Shown: piece after piece, positions 1 through 10,339 of the stretch
Layout: each line of letters opens with the position of its first letter
Position numbering within the stretch: position 1 is the stretch's first letter
NCBI GenBank assembly: GCA_020747015.1
Contig: JAGTJM010000078.1
Coordinates: 62,001 to 126,000, forward strand
Length of the DNA: 64,000 nucleotides
Direction: 5' to 3'
Origin: Pyrenochaeta sp. MPI-SDFR-AT-0127
Taxonomy: Eukaryota; Ascomycota; Dothideomycetes; Pleosporales; Cucurbitariaceae
The notes under the pieces: generated by a model
Seen by the model: only the letters and a program-made list of their open reading frames with translations
The model's database searches: none
Told to the model about the DNA's origin: nothing
Made by a program: the position numbers and the translations under genes

Positions 1-405
1 GGACAAGGATCTGAATAGCGTTTGTTCGCCCCTGTAGCTCACGAAATCAGGCGTTCGTGGTGCACATATACTCTGACGAAGGCCGCGACAGCCCGAGATT
101 TCCACCCGACGACCCGAACACTCCAGTCTCTCATATCCCCCATCTGTCAGCAACTCCGCTTGAATTGCATAATCACGGGTGGAGAGACTTTGCACATATC
201 TGACACATCTCGTGTACCTGGGAGCCTCCGATGATGCGAGTCTGGTCGCCGAGGTCGTATGGTCGCCGATACACATCCCCGGCCCTCCGAGCAAGAGACG
301 AACCATGGTACTAACAAAGTTAAAGTGCACTCGAAGTCAGCGCAACAAGCATGTCCACAATGTCGCAGTATTAATCTTATTTATTGTCAAATGTCCTAAT
401 CGAAA
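1..405. other. no recognisable gene (left window edge)
   Basis: Only short open frames that match no family I recognise. This stretch is probably intergenic and includes the promoter and leader of the metallo-beta-lactamase gene that follows. Confidence 0.5.
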
Positions 406-1656
406 ATGACAGCAGTTCGACAGCGTATAAAGCATGTCCTGCCACCAGCATCCCGTTCATCCATTCTGCCAGACCCACGGGCTTGGAGCACATCCAAGCC
501 GTGCCATGCATTCCGCCGTCATGTCGTATCCAAAACGGCGAGCATGATCGCATCTTCAAAGACCGCTACCTACGTGCACAGAGTCGCCCAAGATTCACCC
601 ATCTTACCTTCCCGTCCTTCACGACCTAGTCTTGTGCGGTCGTCTTCTCAAACGCCAAAAGTGCACCATCATCACCTCCACCGGGACATTGCATCATACA
701 GTACCATGTCTGCTCTTGCTGGGAATCCCGTGGTTCACAATGTGTTCGAACCCACTACAGGAACGTGGCAATATGTCGTTGCTGACCCATCTACCATGAA
801 AGCTGCCATCATCGATCCAGTCCTGGACTTTGATCCAGCCACTCAAACGATCACAACCGATTCGGCCAATACGTTACTCTCTCTGGTTGCGGAGAAAGGG
901 TACAGCGTTGACTGGATCCTCGAAACACATGCGCATGCCGATCACCTTACCGCATCTTTCTATCTGCAAACTCGGCTTGGCAAAGTTCAAGAGGAAGAGC
1001 CACGTGTTGGCATTGGAAAGCGAATTGACCAAGTCCAAAAGTTGTTTGGAAAGAGGTACATGGTGCCAGATAGGGAATTTACAGGTGTTTTCGACAAGCT
1101 ATTCGAGGACAATGAGAAGTTCGCTATTGGCAATATGGAAACTGTGGCGATACACTTGCCCGGACACACGCCCGATCATTTGGGCTATAAAATCAGGGTT
1201 GCGTTGTCCTAAACTTCACCTCGTCCCGTTGCTAATGCCTAGTAGGACAACGTGTTTTGCGGTGACTCAATCTTCCACGTCGACATCGGCACAGCGCGCT
1301 GCGATTTCCCGGGAGGAAGTGTAAACGCGCTCTTCAAGTCGGGCCAAAAGCTTCTGGCCCTACCAGATCAAGTAAAGATTTGGACAGGCCACGATTATCC
1401 ACCAGCAGGACGCAAGTTACCTGTGCCATACATGACCGTCAAAGAGCACAAGGAGCAGAACAAGCATCTTAGGAGTGGAATCACTGAAGACGAGTTTGTT
1501 ACACTTCGCCGGGAGCGAGATGCCGCTCTTGGTGCACCTAGGTTGCTGCATCAGTCGCTGCAAATCAACATTCGCGCTGGAAGACTGCCAGATCCTACGG
1601 AAGCGGGTCATCGATTGCTCCACGTTCCTTTGAAGCCCCAGGGCCTGGACTGGTGA
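406..1656 (+). CDS. persulfide dioxygenase-like metallo-beta-lactamase (ETHE1 type), mitochondrial
   Basis: Two exons, 406-1197 and 1246-1656, with a 48-bp phase-0 intron, giving about 400 aa. The protein has the metallo-beta-lactamase metal motif THAHADH (His175, His177, Asp179, His180), a downstream GHTPDH (His254), CGDS (Asp271) and GHDYPP (His313). This order and spacing match the ETHE1/persulfide dioxygenase branch, which oxidises glutathione persulfide to sulfite in mitochondria. The conserved domain begins near an internal Met at 706. The roughly 100 residues before it are rich in Arg, Ser and Pro, poor in acidic residues, and fit a mitochondrial presequence, so the 406 start is preferred; starts at 544 or 706 are possible. 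The gene is not obviously linked to the terpenoid cluster and probably marks its left border. Family assignment is firm; the exact substrate is inferred. Confidence 0.85.
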
Positions 1657-2175
1657 CCGCGATACAGAAAACGTTTGATCGCATACGTGTGCCCCCATGA
1701 AGAATTGAAGATATCCGTTGCACTATTGCCGGTTGGCGCATGTGAGTTCCAACGTTTGTTCAGTTTCCCAATTCTTAGTCTACCACGCTGGCCGTGAAAA
1801 CGTTTTCACACTAAGAAATGCTGAAGAACGCCTATCAAAAGAAGAAACTCTTCTCCTGTTTGATCGCTACCTTCATCGGGAAGTTCAGTCGCTTATATCA
1901 CGGGTAGCATTCGAAATCAAAGTATACCTAGTTGCATGAATCGGTACAGCTGTCGTGGGAGAAAATATGAATAAGATGCACCGCATAACGTAGTGGATGA
2001 CAGAGTTGAAAAATAATTTCGAATGAAGATCAGAATCCGATCATACGTGATGAGCGGCATGTGCATGTCGACATCTGTGAAGCCAGACGTAACCAGATTT
2101 TCTATTCTTCTACGTGATCCTCTTCTCTAGCTTCAATGGGACTTCATCAAGTGGCGCAAGAGTGATTTTCCCAGC
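1657..2175. other. intergenic, convergent gene ends
   Basis: No gene seen. This is the space between the 3' end of the metallo-beta-lactamase gene and the 3' end of the reverse-strand P450. Confidence 0.5.
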
Positions 2176-3990
2176 TTACTTTGCAAACAAACTCTTCTCA
2201 ATCTCAGCAGGATCCTGGCCTGGCTGGAGCACTACGCGATATGTCTTAAGAAGTGTGGCGAAGAAGGCAATGTACTCGGCCTGCGCGAACTTGCGTCCTA
2301 GGCAAGAGCGTGCCCCATCGGAGAAAGTAAGTAGCGTTCCACGCATGTGGCGCGTGCGGTCAGCGGCAACGACGGCCTTGTCGCGCTTCTGGCCATTCGT
2401 GGCCATCCATCGGTAAGGGTCCAGCTTGTACGGGTTCGGCCAGTAGCGTGGGTTAAAGTGAACGCCTGGCGCAGATAGGTAGACGCGAGTGTCTGCTGGA
2501 AGCATGTAACTCTGGCTGCTGTTGTTGCTAGTTTCTTGAGGGTCGGGATTGGACACGATGACGGTTTCCGCCTTGTTTACCATCTTCGTGATGAGCGTCA
2601 CGCCAGGAAATAGGCGCAAAACTTCGTACTACGGTGCATGTCAACGTATTGAGCCGGTAGAAGGTAGCCAACGTCTGGAGGGTCTTACCATGAATCCGTA
2701 CGTGTACTCAAGCTTTTCAAAGTCCTCACGGTAGCTAAGGCTCATGCGGCCATCCTGCTCGGCTCGGGCAAATACTGAGTCAACTTCTTTGATGACCTCA
2801 TCCTGTATCTCTTGGTGTAGAGCGAGAGCAACCAGGCCGTACGCAATCGAGTTTGCTGTCGTCTCGTATCCTGTGTCATGTCAGAATAAGACTGAATTGC
2901 ATCAAAAAAAGCATACCGGCCAGCAGGTAGACAAAGAGGTTGCCCATGACCTCGTCCTCGCTAAAGGCTTCCTTGCGTGTGTTTCCTCCACTTTTACTCT
3001 CCATCCTAGAAGCCCGTAGAACAGCTGTAAGAAGATTTCCACGAGCAGTAGAGCTCTGGTGGTCTTCATTCGATTCGATGCGTGCGCGCTCACTACGAAT
3101 CATCTCTCGGAGGTACTTGTCCAGCTCCACGTGGGCAACATGAGCGTGGCGCATGGGTGTTAGATTCAAGAGCCAGCCAGGCCACATCAAGATAGCCACA
3201 ATGTGGTTAGTCGTATTATGAATAGCCTTGAAGAAACTCAACTTGTGGCCGGCTGTGATGTCTTGCCCTTCTCCTTCTTTTGCAGTTACATCGAGCGTCT
3301 TACCAAAGCCCGCTCGGGAGATGACGGCAAGCGTAAGGAGATTCACATCTTCGAAAACATCTCGCGTGGTACTATTCACCCACATAGCCGCGAGCTTTCG
3401 CGTTTGCTGCACCGTCTCCTCCCAGACAAGCTCATTGACGCCACTTCCGTCGCCAAATGGTGGCGCGGTAATCCGGACGTGAAACCGATAGTTGGCGCCC
3501 TCAGCGGTTGCGACGTTAGGACCGTAGGGTTCAAGCACCTCTTCATGTGGATTAGACTCGAATAGAGTTGAAGTGCAATGCCGTGCTTACTATACTTGTC
3601 CGGCGGTTTAGTGAACTCGTATCGCCGATTCATGACATCCCAGCCCATGGTAGCATCGGCCGAATAGCAGATGAGACCTTCTGGAGAAACGCACAAAAAC
3701 ACGTCCCCATACTCGTCATGTGCTCGTCTCTGATCTTCCCACGACCAATCTTTGATCATCCAACGGCACCAACGAGGCCATCCCTCGCCCTTGTCAAGGT
3801 GATTGTTATAAACAAGGCGAAGAATTGGCGTGGCCACAAGACCCACGAATTCCGTCTCCAAAACAGGTGTTATGACGTAAGGAAGTCCTGTGAGCTTGGC
3901 TTTACGCACGTTACGGAAGAGATTAACTAGTTTGTAGGCGATGACTGAGATGAACAGCACGAGTGCCGCTGCAGCCTGATGCCGCGCCAT
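2176..3990 (-). CDS. cytochrome P450 monooxygenase (cluster P450 A)
   Basis: Four exons on the reverse strand: 3990-3591, 3540-2917, 2870-2689 and 2628-2176. All phases agree, giving 552 aa. An N-terminal hydrophobic anchor follows Met1 (ALVLFISVIAYKLV). The I-helix reads AGYETT at about residues 341-346, the K-helix ExxR is E404-V-L-R407, and the heme loop is FSDGARSCLGR with the axial cysteine at about 511. This is an ER-bound class II P450 that needs NADPH-P450 reductase. The gene is divergently arranged with P450 B, sharing about 300 bp upstream, which suggests co-regulation within the terpenoid cluster. The substrate is unknown; oxidation of the sesquiterpene skeleton is inferred from context. 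No disabling change is seen. Confidence 0.9.
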
Positions 3991-4300
3991 GTTGTTATCT
4001 TGGGTGCTCGCAGGCTAGAAGAAACTATTGGGCATATGCCAAAAACATACCGTAGTAACGGGCAGAGTGATGAAGTTGTATCGGCTCGTCTATCTCGGCC
4101 CCACGTTTCGTGGTTGTCATAACGGCAAATCGGAGATTACCTAGACAGGCAATGGGGTGTGACTAAGCCCGCAGCCCACAGGTGCCTGGATCATTAAAGT
4201 AATTCAGTGGTATATTTTGTTTTAACGTAAATTCAGTGACCGATTTTCTATCTTATGCACTTTATTGTTCGCAATAGTTACGATAGCATTGTTCAACGAG
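3991..4300. promoter_or_regulatory. divergent promoter region between two P450 genes
   Basis: The two P450 genes read away from each other from this AT-rich gap of about 300 bp, so it should hold both promoters. I could not identify a specific operator by eye. Confidence 0.45.
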
Positions 4301-6201
4301 AATTCTTTGCCGCACAGTTGGACAGTCGTTAAACTTCTGGCTCTGCTCAGTTTTGGAGTAAGGCTTCAGTTACACGAGTGTATCTGACGCGCACTAACTG
4401 TTGGTAATTGAAAGATTGTTGTTGGGTGGGTTACGATTGCGATTCGCAGGCTGTATTTTCACCCGCTTTCGAGATTCCCGGGACCTCGACTAGCAGCCAT
4501 TAGCAATGTAATGGAGGATGACTGGGAAGAATGAAGACACGTGCTAATATCCTAGGTCCCTTATTGTCTCGGCTACTTGGGTGGGCGACAACCTTGGAAA
4601 ATGCTAGACCTTCACAAGAGATACGGTAGGCCACGAAGGCTTACTCCGAATTCACTAGGTCCTAACAGTATCTTGCAGGACGGGTCGTCCGGATCTCTCC
4701 GACAGAACTCTCGTTCGACACCGCCCAATCCTGGAAGGATATTTATGGCCAGCGCAAAGGGCACCTGCCCTTCATTAAGAGCGCATTCTACGACGGTGGC
4801 AATTTCGCCGACCAGGCCCATTCTATTGTCAGCGAGCGGGATCCGACAAAGCATGCAGATATGCGAAGATACCTTTCCAACGCATTCTCTGATCGCTCTC
4901 TGAGGGAACAAGAGCACCTGATATCTAGTAATGTGGATGCCTTTATCAAGCGCATTGGTGAGCTAGGATCAAAACCAGAAGGCATCAATTTAACCCTTTG
5001 GTTCAACCTGCTCACCTTCGACATCATCGGTAACTTGGCTTTTGGGCAAACGTTTGGCGGGATTGAGTCCGGTAAACGTCTCTACTGTATTTCACTCCAG
5101 GACTGACCAAGCTTGGTAACAGGCAAGACACACACATGGATTCAAGTAGTGTTAGAGAGCATGGGACAGGCAAGTCTTTCCGATACTCTCGGTCGCTTCC
5201 CGTGGCTTGCGCGCTTGTACATGAAATGGAATCCTGGCTGGCTGGATAAGCTCATGTCTGGAGCTGAAAAGCACCAGAGTTATACCTTGACGCTGCTGCG
5301 ATCGTAAGTCCAATCCGGAGTACCTTGAGTGTAGCACTTTCTCATAGCAGGCCAGACGGCTCTCGCAAAATACGGATCGCAAAGATTTCATGTCTTATTT
5401 GATGAAGGAGGACGATCACAAGACAACCTCTGAGATACAATTAGCAGCCCACGCGTCGGATTTTGTGTGAGTGCAGTCCCGTGATCTCTGGAGCTATCAC
5501 TCCTAATGATGAGACAGCATCGCTGGCAGTGAGACCACGGCTACGACTTTGGCAGTAATCGTCTACTACATGTGCGCGCAACAAGACATCATGCAGAAGC
5601 TTCAGCAGGAAATTCGCAGTAGCTTCCAGAAGTTTGAGGATATCGACTCCATGAGCACGGCCAATTTGCGATATTTGCAGGCAGTGTGCATGGAAGGGCT
5701 GCGGATCATCCCGCCATTGCCTCTTGGTCTGCCAAGAGTAGTCCCTCCAGGTGGTGACACGGTGGACGGCGAGTATATTCCGGCAGGAGTAAGTGTCTGC
5801 ATTCCCTAGCAAATATGCCATACCTGACGCCAAAGTAGACCATTGTATCAACAAATCCAATGGCAGCGACTCTTTCAGAGAAGAATTTTGCAAATCCCAA
5901 GGAATTCGACCCGGAAAGATGGATGTTGGCCAATACTACTGACAAACTAGAGGCGAGCCAGCCATTTTCGCATGGCACACGCGCCTGCCTCGGGAGAGGG
6001 TACGATCTCACAGTCCCCCTCTTCTGTTGGATGCTGACCATGTACAGGCTTGGTTTGATGGAGCTGCGGACTGTGCTTACAAAGATGCTCTTCAAATATA
6101 ACATTACGATGAAGGATCCTACACTTGATTGGCATCAAGAGAGTGAAATGCAGCTTCTGTGGAAGAAACCAGCTTTGAAAGTTAAAATCACGTCAGTTTG
6201 A
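4301..6201 (+). CDS. cytochrome P450 monooxygenase (cluster P450 B), 5' end uncertain
   Basis: Exons that join in phase are: (about 4301)-4357, 4415-4507, 4556-4625, 4679-5071, 5123-5303, 5356-5466, 5518-5788, 5839-5999 and 6048-6201. The N-terminal part is a membrane anchor leading into the usual YFHPLSRFPGPR hinge. The I-helix is IAGSETTATT, the K-helix EGLR, and the heme loop FSHGTRACLGRG, with the 48-bp intron 6000-6047 directly after it. The 3' half looks fully functional. In the first exon the open frame (hydrophobic, then WTVVKLLALLSFG) contains no ATG back to an in-frame stop near 4226, so either a further upstream exon exists or the start codon has been lost. It is a member of the multi-intron P450 group common in fungal metabolite clusters. 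The role is inferred: a second oxidation step on the terpenoid. Confidence 0.8.
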
Positions 6202-6534
6202 ACAAGAATTGGGGTCGTGATTTTGCAGTAGTATTGTATTAGACTAGAAGGAAGCAGCAATCAGGCCACCAGCAATAGCTTTTGCATTGAATTGAGTACC
6301 TGCAACACCAACAGGCCTCCTTTGCGACCAAAAGTTTCATTTTCTTTGAAGTCTGTGCGTTCTATAAACAGGTGCTCACAATCAACTCTCCTCTCGTCCC
6401 GAGAAGTAAAAAGTACCAATTCGTCAGCTCCACATCCTATTCAAGAAAGCCCGATCTCAGGCTGTTATATGAAGGTTGCAACCCGCTACTATGACGATTC
6501 CCATCTCGTACAAGAAACGATACAGATACAAATC

Positions 6535-7627
6535 ATGACAGCACTGAGCATTGCGGAAGAGGACATCCCACGACTCGAGAATAAGGTTGCTATCATAACA
6601 GGCAAGCATTTCCGATGCAGACTTGATCCAATGTTTTGCTGACGGTTTATTGCTTTCTCAGGTGGAAGCTCCGGTATTGGGCTGGCAGCAGCACGCATTT
6701 TAATGGCGCGTGGTGCACACGTCCATGTCCTCGACCTTCACCCTATAGATGAAGACTTTGACACCCACTTTACGCCAGTTCCGGCAGCCGGGAATTCGCC
6801 AAGAAAAAGCAGTGACCAAAAACTAGATGAACAGGGCAGTATCACGTTCAGAGAATGCAATGTTGCCGATTGGAAGAGTTTGCAGCAAGCGTTCAACGAT
6901 ATTGGGCATGTCGATATTGCTATTGCCAACGCCGGCGTGTCCCAGGACACTGACTACTTTGCCGATACCTTTGACAAGGATGGCCAACTAGAGGAGCCGC
7001 GCTACGACGTGATGAACGTCAATCTCCGCGCCGCCCTGAACTTTGTCAAGCTTAGCATCAGTGCCTTTCGCCGCCAGGGCCCGGGAGGCTCGATCGTGCT
7101 CACTGCGAGTGCTACAGCCTTCGCTCCAGAGCAAAGCTTGTCCGTGTATAGTGCCCTCAAGCTTTCGGTAAGCAGAAATTATGCATTGACGCACCGTGAT
7201 GTCTCGTCTAAGGCAAACCTCACAGGTTATCGGGCTGGTTCGTGCATTGCGGCCGTCTATCCAGCACCTGTGTGGAGCAACCATCAACGCAGTCGCGCCC
7301 GCAGCGACCGTGTCCAAGCTGCTGCCAGCAGACTTGGCAGGACCCATTATCGCCGCTGGAGCGCCAGTCAGTAATGCACACCATGTGGGTTTAGCAATAG
7401 TCTTCTCAGCCGTAGCCCACCAACTGGGTCAAGTGGAAGCATATGGGCGCGATTCACCAGACAAAGTTGCGTCACCGGGCCGCTGGAACGGGCGCGTTAT
7501 TCTCACCCTCGGCGACCGATGGACTGAGGTTGAGGAGCCAATAGCGAGGCTGCGGCCTCAGTGGCTCGGGGAATGGAATGCGGAGAAGACGATCTTCCAG
7601 CAGAGACTAACTGATATGCGGCCGTAA
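6535..7627 (+). CDS. short-chain dehydrogenase/reductase (cluster SDR)
   Basis: Three exons, 6535-6601, 6662-7167 and 7226-7627, give 324 aa. The first intron (6602-6661) has a GC donor (GCAAGC) and a normal CAG acceptor. This is the only junction that rebuilds the TGGSSGIG nucleotide-binding motif. Also visible are NAG in the NAGVS stretch, the catalytic Ser region VLTASATAF, and YSALK as the YxxxK pair. It is a classical NAD(P)-dependent Rossmann enzyme that would interconvert an alcohol and a ketone on the pathway intermediate. An in-frame ATG at 6472 would lengthen the N-terminus by 21 residues; 6535 is preferred because it fits family length. It lies between P450 B and the flavin monooxygenase, on the same strand as P450 B. 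It looks intact. Confidence 0.88.
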
Positions 7628-8075
7628 ATGGTTAGTTGTGATTGAATCGGAGACATCATGATCAGGCAATTCTTAGGCAGCGGGCCGAGCCTCTTAACGG
7701 ATTAGCTGTCCCTGTGCCCGCGTAGGCTAGCGTAAATGATCAGCAAAGTAGCGCCGGAAAAGTGCAATTACCGAAGAAATTGTAGTGAATGTATTGCACT
7801 GTGAGGACTGGAATTAATCATCAAGGCTCGCATAAACGAGGGACAACCAGTATACACGAACGCTAGCAGGGGTTCCCGTCGTGTCGTCTTCCACCTCCCG
7901 AGACTGGGTCCAACAACGTGCACTGAAAAGAGAAAGGGCATTTCGTCGTTGCTGGGTACTCAACGCTCAGGCTGCTGAGCTTCGTTTCTCACACAGTTCT
8001 CAGGACGATCCAGCTCCTCGTTTCTCTTTTCCGTACCCACTACTTTGGCAAGAGACACGTATCATCATTCCAAAG
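7628..8075. other. intergenic between convergent SDR and monooxygenase genes
   Basis: About 450 bp with no convincing gene. It presumably holds the two 3' untranslated regions and transcription ends. Confidence 0.5.
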
Positions 8076-9881
8076 CTAATGGCTTACACTAATACCTTCC
8101 AAACGCCCATCTGCCCTGTAGTGCTGTAATCGCTTCTGGTAACTGCTTGCACCCTTGCCCCAAGCCGCCATCCTGGCCGCCCGTAGCCCCTGTTCTGGTG
8201 TCTTCCTAAACGCATTGCCTTCCTGCGAAATGAAGCTTGGTGTACATGTCGCCAATCCGGCGAACCACCCTGCTCTCGTGGCCACTTCAGAGCCCCATGC
8301 TTCCTCAGCGTCCCTACTGACTTCTACCACGGTTTTCTTATCGTTACTTGTTCTGCGCATCGCCTCCGCGATAATGTGTGCACAGTGCGTTGCGCCGACG
8401 TCAAGTGCGTACGTCTGGTTCGAAGTGGCTACGGTATTGGCCATGGTGAAGAAGAAGTAGTTGGGAAACCCATGACTGGCCACGCCGTGCAGCGTGCCAA
8501 AGTCTCCAGAGTTCCATTTCTTCTGCAAGGACTTACCGTTCCGGCCGATAACGCGCATGTCGGCGCGGTCAGCCGGGCTGCCGCCATCGCAGGCATATCC
8601 GGTGCTGAAGATGAGGACATCAAGTGCATAATCTTGTCCGCCGTTGGCAACGATGCCGTCCTCTGTTATGCGCTCGACACCCTTACCGTCCGTGTTGATG
8701 AGCGTGACATTGGGCCTATTGAAGGACACCAGATAGTCGTCGTGGAAGGTAGGCCGCTTGCACCAGCTGGAATACCAGGGCTTGAGCCTCTCTGCCGTCG
8801 CCTTGTCCTCGACCTGCATCTCGATATGGCCGCGGACATAGTTGGTACGGTCCATGTCGAGGCGGTTCAGATCCTCTACATGGCTGGGAATTTGCTTCTC
8901 TGTGATAATGCCTTTGACGGTGCTTCCCGTCACTCCAGCAAAAGCACGGGTCGCAGTCCAGCCGTCGTTGACCAGGTCTTCTTCCGCTGGTTCGCCAGCC
9001 ATGATGGCGTTGTAATTTTCCTGGCGCGTCTTTTGCCAGCCTGGTCTCTCTGTCACCTTGGCCCACGTTTCGCGATCCGTAAGCTCCTGCTTCCTCGGGC
9101 CAACGTACGATGGGGTTCTTTGAAAGACGTATAAGTGCTTTGAGTATTTCGCCAGCCAGGGCACTGCTTGAATTGACGTGGCGCCCGTTCCGATAATTCC
9201 AACCGTCTTGTCTCTCAGATTTTGTAGTGTCGGTGTTTCTTGAGATCCCCCAGTGAATGCATAGTCCCACCGTGCGGTGTGAAGCACATGGCGCTCCCTT
9301 CGAAAGTCATCAAGACCGGCCAGCCGTGGGATGTGAGGGGTAGGGAAGACTCCAGGAGCGCAGAAAACAAACTGCGCGCGTACTTGCAGTTGCGATTGAT
9401 CGCGATCTTGCACCATGCTCACTCTCCACCGGGCCTCCTCTTCGCTCCATTCTTGGCTCATTACGGTCGTCCCAAACTGGCCCTTGAGTTTCCATTTCTG
9501 CGCAATCTTTTGGGAATGTTCGCGGATCTCGTGTCCATTCGAATACCTGTGTTTGGGCATATATCCAAGCTCCTCGAGAAGTGGCAGGTAGATGTAGCCC
9601 TCGATATCGCAGGTGGGGCCAGGAAATCGGTTCCAGTACCATGTACCTCCAAAATCTCCGGCTTTGTCGACAATCACCATGTCGTTGGCGCTAAACCCAG
9701 CGTCAATAAGTCGAACTGCCGCAAGCAGGCCGGCATGTCCCGCACCAATGATGAGAAATGTTATGTCATCGCCATCGTGGAGGGTTTGCGGCAATGTGTT
9801 ATAGTCGATATGAAGGTCCTTGTTCAGGCCTTGGTACTCTTTCCTCAGTTCCAAGAACTGAGCCATGCCATCTCCACGCAC
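8076..9881 (-). CDS. Baeyer-Villiger-type FAD monooxygenase (cluster BVMO)
   Basis: A long open frame gives about 600 aa. The coding frame continues upstream to about 9925 (family-like AEEREKRVRGDGMAQF), so a short first exon is probably missing from these coordinates; a plausible acceptor is the CCATAG just upstream of 9925. Motifs: the first FAD Rossmann site IGAGHAGLL, the BVMO signature GGTWYWNRFPG, and the second Rossmann site GIIGTGATSIQ. The BVMO fingerprint region reads FRRERHVLHTARWD. It keeps HxxxW but lacks the usual glycine and has two extra residues. Related enzymes act on terpenoid and meroterpenoid ketones, inserting oxygen to make esters or lactones with NADPH and O2. Within this cluster a ring expansion or cleavage of an oxidised sesquiterpene is inferred. 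No disabling change is visible. Confidence 0.87.
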   Translation of the reverse strand: MRGDGMAQFLELRKEYQGLNKDLHIDYNTLPQTLHDGDDITFLIIGAGHAGLLAAVRLIDAGFSANDMVIVDKAGDFGGTWYWNRFPGPTCDIEGYIYLPLLEELGYMPKHRYSNGHEIREHSQKIAQKWKLKGQFGTTVMSQEWSEEEARWRVSMVQDRDQSQLQVRAQFVFCAPGVFPTPHIPRLAGLDDFRRERHVLHTARWDYAFTGGSQETPTLQNLRDKTVGIIGTGATSIQAVPWLAKYSKHLYVFQRTPSYVGPRKQELTDRETWAKVTERPGWQKTRQENYNAIMAGEPAEEDLVNDGWTATRAFAGVTGSTVKGIITEKQIPSHVEDLNRLDMDRTNYVRGHIEMQVEDKATAERLKPWYSSWCKRPTFHDDYLVSFNRPNVTLINTDGKGVERITEDGIVANGGQDYALDVLIFSTGYACDGGSPADRADMRVIGRNGKSLQKKWNSGDFGTLHGVASHGFPNYFFFTMANTVATSNQTYALDVGATHCAHIIAEAMRRTSNDKKTVVEVSRDAEEAWGSEVATRAGWFAGLATCTPSFISQEGNAFRKTPEQGLRAARMAAWGKGASSYQKRLQHYRADGRLEGISVSH

Positions 9882-9925
9882 ACGCTTCTCTCGCTCCTCG
9901 GCAATCTTGTTTTGCAGTGGGTCTA

Positions 9926-10339
9926 TGGCCAGTCATTGTGAAACAGAGTGGAGGGATAGATTCCTGGAATTGCCGAATTCTTTTTACCACGAGATTGTAC
10001 AAAGCATGAACTGACGGCTTCGGACGCATCTTCAAAACACTCTCAACGAGCTCGGACAGCGGCTACCGGCATTTACCAAATGCGGTGATTCGTAATGCCG
10101 AACAGCAGGCAATACTTGCATTGCATACTATCATCCTTGAAGCTGCTGTTGGAATACCTGCCGAGGTAGGAAGAAGATACCGTTGTTGGCCGCTGGTCCT
10201 CCTTGATATGAATGACCATCATGGAGATCACCTTTACACTACTTGTCGATTTCAATTCTCCGTTCCTTTAGAGACTGGTCTCTGATTCATCTTTTCACCG
10301 AAGAAAACTCTTGATAACCATTCATTGTGTCTTGCTGCG
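9926..10339. promoter_or_regulatory. divergent promoter region, BVMO and HMG-CoA reductase
   Basis: About 400 bp between two genes that read away from each other. It should contain both promoters and possibly the short first exon of the monooxygenase. No operator was identified by eye. Confidence 0.45.

Noticed and set aside
5284..5360. Apparent frame break between exons of P450 B
   Set aside because: Using the acceptor CCAG at 5352-5355 gives intron 5304-5355 and restores phase (SRLSQNTDRKDF), so no frameshift exists.
8376..9134. 252-codon forward open frame opposite the BVMO
   Set aside because: Antisense shadow of a strongly conserved FAD enzyme; no family match.
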